In this document: piece after piece, positions 57,516 through 64,000 of the stretch
Position numbering within the stretch: the first letter of the stretch is position 1
How the letters are laid out: each line of letters begins with the position of its first letter
NCBI RefSeq assembly: GCF_964340395.1
Contig: NC_135557.1
Span: 6,387,216-6,451,215 of the forward strand
Direction of reading: 5' to 3'
Length of the DNA stretch: 64,000 nt
Source of the DNA: Glandiceps talaboti
Lineage: Eukaryota > Hemichordata > Enteropneusta > Spengelidae
Notes under the pieces: model-generated
The model's database searches: none
What the model saw: the letters and a program-made list of their open reading frames with translations, nothing else
Told to the model about the DNA's origin: nothing
Program-made: the position numbers and the translations under genes

Positions 57516-57765
57516 GATGACGTTTAATGTGAATATCATGACGTTTAACGTCAAATATCAGAAAGTGATATTTCACGTTAAACGTCATCAAGAACGACTG
57601 ATCTGAGCATAGGTATATGATAACACACATCTTAAACCAACTGTACTCAGTCCCATAACAAAGATGTCATATATAATAGGGGCTATTAAATATCTCTCAT
57701 CTAATAGGTGCTATTAAATATATCTCATACAATATGTGCTATTAATTATATTTCACATTATATAT
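57516..57765. repeat. GACGTTTAACGT foldback and short tandem repeat
   Basis: GATGACGTTTAATGTGAATA (57516-57535) pairs with the complement ending 57589, and a third copy of the word lies between them. At about 57665-57765 a unit of roughly 34 bp (GTGCTATTAAATAT core) is repeated three times. Confidence 0.7.
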
Positions 57766-58435
57766 CAAACTTTAAAAGGTGTTTCTTTTAAATCGTTTGC
57801 TAAAACCACACTTTGTTGTATAATAAAGGTCTTCTGAAATGACTGTGTTCAATCAGCTGCCAATACTCAATCTTGTAAATTACCCTTCATAGATCAATAC
57901 TGTCCAGTCTCGGGTCAACTACAAAAGCGTAAATCATTAATGTTTCATCGACCCTAATATTATGTATTACTGGAATATCTGCATACATTGATCACTTACA
58001 TGGCTACTTCGTCGAGAACTAGATGTTTGTGTTTGTATTTTGTGTAAATATCTATTAAATAGTGTCGATATATACTGTTATATTATATTATATTGAATTG
58101 AAATTTAGGAAAATCAAACCATCTCATATTGTTCAAGAACACTTAATTCAAGTACAATTGACAATGAAACATATCAATTACCATTATGACTAAAACAACC
58201 ACAAGTAAATATTAATGTTGACATTACTGGAATTTAAAGTGACATATACATATGAACTTTAACACACACAAATATTAATACGTATTTCTAAATGTTTTGT
58301 TTTCAATTCTACATGTATCGTCATCTTGAAATTATGAAATTCAAAACGTGCTGCATTATCCCAAACTATACGACACTGTGAAGTGATTCTTTGAATAGAG
58401 GATGAGTACCATATAATTAAAATTCTAGTTATTAA

Positions 58436-58688
58436 TTAATACCACATCAACTTGTCAATTTTTTCCACCTTTTTTATGGGTGTGCCAGTGCGTTTATTCC
58501 TGTGACCTATTTCCAATGCATGTTTGTAATGGTTGTCAAAATAGCTTTCTCTGTGACAGTTATTTGTGCATTTCTGGATTTCAGAATCCCTAACAACAAT
58601 AGTTTTCGGTAACGTATATTTATAACACATTGTGCATTCTGTTTGTGCAGATTTACTCAGTGCTCGGCATTCACTCGGAGCCACAAAC
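58436..58688 (-). CDS. possible Cys-rich exon, family unknown
   Basis: Acceptor-like TACTCATTTGAG, then an open frame with F-V-A-P-S-E-C-R-A-L, QTECTMCYKYTLPK and QKCTNNCHRESYF, ending TAA at 58436. Six Cys in about 60 residues and good base composition suggest an extracellular module, but no family comes to mind. It lies 0.4 kb past the apparent end of the polycystin gene and could be a further exon of it or of another gene. Confidence 0.3.
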
Positions 58689-59042
58689 CTCAAATGAGTA
58701 AAAACAGTAGATATGATAAAATTACAAATATTCAAATCTAGGTAATGGATAAAATTACGAGTGTGCAGTTACGATATCACTTCTTGATCAATTAAAAGTA
58801 ATCCAGGTTTTCTGACCACTTTGTCGAATGTGGGAAAGTGCACCAGTGTAACTTCGTATATTAGTCACGATTGATAAAAAAAAACATATCAACACTAGAA
58901 ACTCTATTTTTTGCAGAACGCTAGGTCAATAAATAAATATGAGGTTTTTACCAGTTTATAGGACGTTTACTGTACTTATAATCTAGCGTGCCATCGTCAA
59001 GTTTAATTTCTGATTTGTTGTGCATGATCTCGTTTTCCGGCA

Positions 59043-59048
59043 TTTATT
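59043..59048 (-). promoter_or_regulatory. polyadenylation signal AATAAA
   Basis: AATAAA on the minus strand nine bases after the TAG that ends the polycystin-like frame. In AT-rich DNA this can be chance, but it supports the transcript ending here. Confidence 0.35.
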
Positions 59049-59056
59049 TCTGAATC

Positions 59057-59203
59057 CTATACAGGAAACTGCACGTCAGCTATTCCATCTGCCTCCTCTG
59101 CTGGAGGGGTCAACATCTGTCGGAATTCTTCATCATTGTCGACTTCCAGTGGTTTTTTCAAGAGAAAGAACGCAAGTGACATCCCATGGGCAACGATAAT
59201 AGC
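59057..59203 (-). CDS. polycystin-1-like receptor, apparent last exon
   Basis: Acceptor TTTCACATACAG/GCT; 48 codons, then TAG at 59057-59059. It starts A-I-I-V-A-H-G-M-S-L-A-F-F-L-L, which completes the membrane helix begun upstream (FLIDPLK/AIIV), followed by a short acidic tail (LEVDNDEEFRQM) ending DVQFPV. In polycystin-1 relatives the chain continues here into the polycystin extracellular loop and the TRP-like channel helices. None of that is seen downstream. A cryptic donor CCT/GTATAG spanning the stop could let the gene continue. Confidence 0.75.
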   Translation of the reverse strand, partial: AIIVAHGMSLAFFLLKKPLEVDNDEEFRQMLTPPAEEADGIADVQFPV

Positions 59204-59832
59204 CTGTATGTGAAAAGAAAATCAACGGTATTATTATATATCATAAAATATGACTACAACTTTTGTTCAGCCTGGCAAGTATAGAAGCATTAGTGTAAAG
59301 TGTACAATTTGTCTTAGGTAGTACTTCTTCTCCACAATGAACATAAAACGAATAATAAATAACTGTATGAACTTTATGATAAACCATCATTACATACAAT
59401 GATATATTGATGTGACAGAATGTTAACCAGTAACCAATATATTCGTATGCCGTCATATGCTAAATGTGGCTACTGACTATAAAACGAGCTGAGATACAAC
59501 TTTTCAAATCATAACTTAGATACACGGTACATAACTCTGTACTCCTTGAATTAATGAAAGCATGAAATGACATTTTTTTTCTCACTCAGAATCATTGTAA
59601 GGTTTATGGCAAGCAAAGACCAATGTTCATTTCACATAACATAATCCTGTCAAACTGTGGGCAACAGAAATAAACCACTGCGCAATTTCCGGCATAGAGG
59701 TGATCCCTGTTTTGATCTCAAATTCAAGCATACATATTTACTTTCGTTACATTTTTCACAGCATATGGTATTAATTAACATTGATTTCGGACTTGTGGAT
59801 TGTAAAATACCCCATACATATCGCATATTTAT

Positions 59833-59993
59833 ATATAATCCCATGAAATCAATGTTAGTTTTACGTCATAATGCTCCGAGTATGATTCCGCGGACTAATA
59901 CAAATTCGAGCCTACCGGCTCGAATTTGTAGTCCGCGGAATCATACGAGGAGCATTATGACGTAAAACTAACATTGATTTCATGGAATTATAT
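59833..59993. mobile_element. long near-perfect palindrome in a polycystin intron
   Basis: Arms of about 78 bp: CCATGAAATCAATGTTAGTT, then TTACGTCATAATGCTCC, ATGATTCCGCGGACTA and AAATTCGAGCC at the left, mirrored on the right to AATTATAT. Only about three small differences, loop of a few bases. CCGCGG and TACGTCA-type words occur in each arm. Confidence 0.85.
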
Positions 59994-60567
59994 ATTTATC
60001 ACATAAATATTTCCCCGTATTTTTCTAAAATTTTAAATCGTATTTTACGAATACTGCATCATTTCATCGCACTATATTCTTCATCGCGTATTAAAAAATG
60101 GCGCCCGATGGCTATGCAAATTGCATAATCGCGTGACCTGTCGCGAGGTCAAGCTCACCATATGTATGGTATCGGTCATACTGTTGTGTGGTTTCTCAAC
60201 CAAAATTATCGGTTATAACCTTGCGATGTACATGTTATATCGAATTTAGTTTAAAACGTAAGTAGAATTGTCTGAATACGACTTTTGTGCCGTCATTTTA
60301 ATCATATTTTCTCGGGTTGTGTAAGTTCGGAGATCTGAGCTCGACGGAAAATCGGAAGTAAGCTTAAGCTTGCCGGCTGCTACATCGATAATCTACGTGA
60401 TTTTTAAATAGAGTAAAATGTATCAAATTAAAATAAAAGGACTTCTACGTATCAAACTCATGTCATCCAAGGATATATGTAACGTAATGTATGCATTTAC
60501 GTTTTGAAAGCACATAATTATTACGATAAACTTGATCGTAGCGTACGGAGAAAAAATAGTTCGGTAG

Positions 60568-60601
60568 AACAGGGGTGATATGCTCTGAAATCACCCCTGT
60601 T
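60568..60601. repeat. 12-bp stem hairpin followed by TGACGTCA
   Basis: AACAGGGGTGAT and ATCACCCCTGTT with a 10-base loop; TTTGACGTCACAC follows directly, as at the right end of the 25.8-kb foldback. Confidence 0.65.
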
Positions 60602-60653
60602 TGACGTCACACAGTAGAAGATATGCACGTATTTATGTGATAAATAAATGTAC

Positions 60654-61302
60654 CTTCAACGGGTCAATCAGGAAAGCTGACAATGCACATGATGTAAGTT
60701 GAGATACCAGCCACTGCATTGACACTTCTGGTCCCCAATCAAGACTGTACATGATCAAGAAGAAGTTTGACAGTAATATGGAGGTGATCACTAGACTCCA
60801 GCCCAATATTAAACAGCAGCTGGGCAACAGATTGCGTCTGGTAGTATTCCCATCACCGTCAACATTGGTAGTTATGATTTCCATGGGCAGGATTCGGCTT
60901 AGGCGGTTGGATTTCTCGAACAATTTAACCATCAGGATTGCCGGTGGTATATTTATAAGACAAGATATGAAGGCAATATATAGTGTACCCAGGGAAATGG
61001 TCACCTCACCATAACCAATAGTTTTTGTGGCTGCTACTTTATCTCCAGTATTGTAGAACATCGCACTGACCAACATCGTTAGAAACAACATGGATGTAAT
61101 ACAGGACAAACGCTGTACTCTGGTAAAATGGCTTGGTAGCTGTCGGTTGAAGATTGAACCCCACAAGTAATCGTTGAACAGTTGCAAGCGAAGTTTGTTG
61201 ACCAACACGTGTGTAAAGCTCCTCCGATCTTCTTCTTTTGCGACGTCCAGGGTCTTTACCAGGTTGTCCTTTCCAAACCATCCATAGCAAAGGAAGTCAT
61301 AC
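60654..61302 (-). CDS. polycystin-1-like receptor, membrane-helix exon
   Basis: Acceptor TAATTCAG/G, donor AAG/GTACAT; 649 bases, 216 codons after a split Lys. It starts Y-D-F-L-C-Y-G-W-F-G-K-D-N, a linker after the PLAT domain. Then come SIFNRQLPSHFTRVQRLSC and four hydrophobic helices: SMLFLTMLVSAMFY, TLYIAFISCLINIPPAILMV, SLVITSILLSNFFLIMYSL, and SCALSAFLIDPLK. F-T-R-V-Q-R-L-S-C and L-F-x-T-M-L are hallmark polycystin-1-family residues. Spacing and order of helices 2-5 match the family. Confidence 0.9.
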
Positions 61303-62044
61303 CTGAATTATTAAACATAGAATGATGTAGATAGATAAGACTTTCTCAGAGAAACATATAGTGTTGACAATAAGTCAATCATGTTGTGTAGTTGTATGAT
61401 TCATAGGAATGCTATCAACCTACCAAACTTTCAAAGATTAGGTCTTTATACCCTGAACAACGTTACATTCAAAGGATAGGACGAAGACTGAAAAGAAGAC
61501 CTCATTACCCATTTGACACCTAAAACAAACAATCTGATGAAAAAAGTGTTTTAACAGGGTCATCATTAACCACGATTTAATTAAAACAGAACATTTCTGA
61601 AGTTCATATCATCGATAGTTTACAAAGAAACGCTGTCTACGACATGGATTGGTATTAAACGAATTTTGGGTTTACAGAGTGAATTTATTTTCGTCAGGAA
61701 ACACAATGATTCGACATGTACCATAGCTAGTTTAATAATCAGATTTTCTTAATCTTTTAGTCATAGATAAATTGAAGCTGGGGGATGTGGGTGAAAACGA
61801 AAACGTGGAAAGGTAATCCCTATATTCTAAAATTAACATGTTACAGCATTACTCTAAATATCTATTAATTATTGTTTTATCTCTCCCAAACTGATGCCCA
61901 CAGATTTAACATTTCATCCTGTCACAGCGGCGTGGTGTTGGCGGAGTGATACATGGATTTTAGTCAAGGCTATTGTCTGGAAGTAACCACCAAATACATT
62001 ACAAAACACAAGGGACTTTCATTTAAACGAAAATAAAAACTCAC

Positions 62045-62214
62045 TTCTTTATTTCTGCTTCGGGTTTCAAATCAGTAATTTCAATTCTATCCAAGAACCA
62101 TGGATCGTAGTCTTGACCGTTTGACTTACACAGTGTCACTTGTAGTCGTTCAATTTGTCCCAAATAATCAAACACAGCAGCGTTCAAGGAGTGAATGCTT
62201 CCTGACTTCAAATC
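62045..62214 (-). CDS. polycystin-1-like receptor, PLAT domain second exon
   Basis: Acceptor TTTATAG/GAT, donor AA/GTGAGT. 56 codons plus two bases: SGSIHSLNAAVFDYLGQIER, then LQVTLCKSNGQDYDPWFLDR and I-E-I-T-D-L. This is the second half of a PLAT/LH2 beta-sandwich, with the conserved W-F/Y-L-x-x-(I/V) strand that binds lipid or partner proteins at the inner membrane face. Confidence 0.9.
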
Positions 62215-62508
62215 CTATAAACAAGAATATATTAAAATGAATAGGTTTTCAACTCAGCCGATAGAGGCACTGATTTTGTGGTCCGTATCATAAAATACAA
62301 ATTTGTCACTTTTCTTACTGTTATGAGTTTATCTACACACACATTTACCTACAGATGATCCAGTACACCTCATGAGAGTTAATCATTACATTACATATCT
62401 AGAAACTTAGTTTCAAACAATGGTCCATTTGCAGCTAGTGCAGCATTAAATATGCCATTACTTATGCTTTAAATTACGAACAAATCTTAGAATGAACGTT
62501 TTTCTTAC

Positions 62509-62682
62509 CAACTCTCTCTCCTTGCTGTCAAGAAGTATTCTTCGGCTGATCCCATTCTCGCCATCTATTCTCAGTGCTACCTTGCACTTAGTACCGGCTC
62601 TAGGACGTAATCCAGTATATACAGTTATGCCATACCAGTATCTGTGCCAAAGCTCGTTGTTCGTCTGAGTGACTGCAAGCCA
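62509..62682 (-). CDS. polycystin-1-like receptor, PLAT domain first exon
   Basis: Acceptor CAATTGTAG/TGG, donor TTG/GTAAGA; exactly 58 codons in phase 0. WLAVTQTNNELWHRYWYGIT, then VYTGLRPRAGTKCKVALRID: the Y-x-(I/V)-T-V-x-T-G and R-A-G-T motifs that open a PLAT domain. It follows the first membrane helix and KKDKQDILN linker directly, as in polycystin-1. Confidence 0.9.
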
Positions 62683-62929
62683 CTACAATTGAAATTAAAT
62701 ATCAGCAAATATTATTGTTAATTAGTGGTGTATGTACAAAGAATCTTACATTTATCTTAAGAACTGTAGGAGTTTCAACACTTTTTACATAAATGACAGT
62801 TTTAACTAAACCTAGTAAATGAAGCGTTTATTCCAAAAATCTTTTCTTACTGGTAAAATGGACAACACAACCTATGACAGCATAATTAATAGATTACCTT
62901 AATTGACACAAATCCACGATGCATAGTGA

Positions 62930-63320
62930 TGGATATGACATATGTACGATGACATGCACAGTGCACGGTGGTGGATATGACATATATTTCAACAGAATGC
63001 ACCGTTCACGGTGATAAACATGATATCCATATGACAGAATGCACAATGCATGGTGATGGGTATAATAGACATATGACAGAATGCACTGTTAAGGATATCC
63101 TTTACATACGACATAAAGCAACATGGACAGTGATGGTTACGATATACATACTACAGAATGGACGATACACAGTGGTGGATGTGATATACGTACGACAGAA
63201 TGCAACATGCACAGTGATGGATGTGATATACGTACGACAGAATGCATGATGTACAGTGATGGATATAATATACGTACAACAGAATAGAACATGCGCAGTG
63301 ATGGATATGACACAATTTGA
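62930..63320. repeat. degenerate ~42-bp minisatellite in a polycystin intron
   Basis: Eight or nine units built on GACAGAATGCA...GTGATGGATATGA; two adjacent units (TACGACAG at 63191 and 63233) are exactly 42 bp apart. Open frames over it on both strands are by-products of the period. Confidence 0.8.
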
Positions 63321-63729
63321 CAGAGTGTAGAACGTTTTGAAACTTTTGACTTTTCCATTATAGTGGAACAATGTGAGATGATGCAAATAATACATATTGA
63401 CAGGACATCTGGTAACGAAAAGCTATTAGCTTTATTCACCCCCGGAAAGAAAGTTAGCAATGTAATTGCTACAGAGGCACAAGTTGACTTTACAAGTGTT
63501 AGAGGTAATGTCACTAACTTCAAACTTGTAACAATGTTAATTCCCATGATATGTAAAACCACTAAACACATGACATCAATGTTAACTGTTTACTAGCTAG
63601 GTTGAATATGGGGTTCGTACAAGTATGATTTATAAACCATCCAAGTAAAATAAATTTATAAACCCTAATATGCCATCAATTTAATACATGCAAACACAAT
63701 TAGTTACATTATTAATATTATGTTCTTAC

Positions 63730-63969
63730 ATTCAGTATGTCTTGTTTATCCTTCTTTCTCATCCAAATCACTGAGATCATGTATATAAGCAATCCTATGA
63801 TAATTACAATCATCACAATACTGCTTTGCAATGCTAGGTCAGTGGAGAAGACGTTGCCAAAATCAATCGTATTGACTGGAACAACAACATCAGCAAGCAC
63901 ACTGGTGAATGTCGTCAGGTGATTGAAATAACACATATCAGGTGTACCATCGCCAGATGATGGACCAGG
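63730..63969 (-). CDS. polycystin-1-like receptor, GPS and first transmembrane helix
   Basis: Acceptor GTATTACAG/CCT, donor AAT/GTAAGA; 80 codons in phase 0. PGPSSGDGTPDMCYFNHLTT contains the GPS end of a GAIN domain: C-x-F-N-H-L/T, where autoproteolysis cuts between Leu and Thr. A short extracellular stretch follows, then helix SSIVMIVIIIGLLIYMISVI and the stop-transfer W-M-R-K-K-D-K. The larger extracellular part (GAIN, REJ, PKD or lectin domains) must lie beyond the right edge of the window. Together the five exons give about 550 codons of a membrane receptor. Confidence 0.9.
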
Positions 63970-64000
63970 CTGTAATACAAACAATATGATATTCCGTTAA

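Overview
The window is AT-rich metazoan nuclear DNA. Genes are split by GT-AG introns and the space between them is full of retroelements, foldback elements, minisatellites and microsatellites. The mix (a cholinesterase-like esterase, a polycystin-1-type receptor, DIRS, Tx1/L1-type LINE, Penelope-like and hAT elements, and repeats of the 'TTTGCATAATTAATGA' type) suggests a marine invertebrate, perhaps a cephalochordate, hemichordate or lophotrochozoan. I cannot name the species. Exons were found by translating and matching splice phases by eye.

Layout. 0.4-1.4 kb holds a rotten LINE reverse transcriptase. 3-16 kb is a block of old duplications: a near-identical 390-bp tandem pair, several copies of a 1.4-2-kb unit carrying a conserved signal-peptide-like reading frame, and a 76-bp satellite of 25 exact periods. 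The same block, shorter but in the same order and orientation, recurs at 47.8-54.6 kb, so the middle of the window lies between two paralogous flanks. 16.7-24.5 kb holds five minus-strand exons of a cholinesterase-like carboxylesterase. Triad residues are present, but there is a 4-bp frameshift, a probable lost splice acceptor, and a minisatellite that grew out of its own exon-intron junction.

29.4-34.6 kb is a LINE with a 1247-residue ORF2. A 14-bp target duplication shows that it landed inside a reading frame encoding S-S-D-K-S-G repeats. 35.4-41.8 kb is a hAT-like DNA transposon split by a complete DIRS retrotransposon (36.2-40.9 kb). Both insertions can be undone to the base. 43.6-47 kb holds terminal-inverted-repeat and foldback elements plus two small unrecognised coding candidates.

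59-64 kb carries five minus-strand exons of a polycystin-1-family receptor (GPS site, first membrane helix, PLAT domain, four further helices). It runs off the right edge at its N-terminal side and seems to stop before the TRP-like channel part. An orphan exon at 52.8-52.9 kb has good splice signals but no recognised family. Apart from the two retrotransposons no genes work together here; the host genes are independent and both minus-strand.
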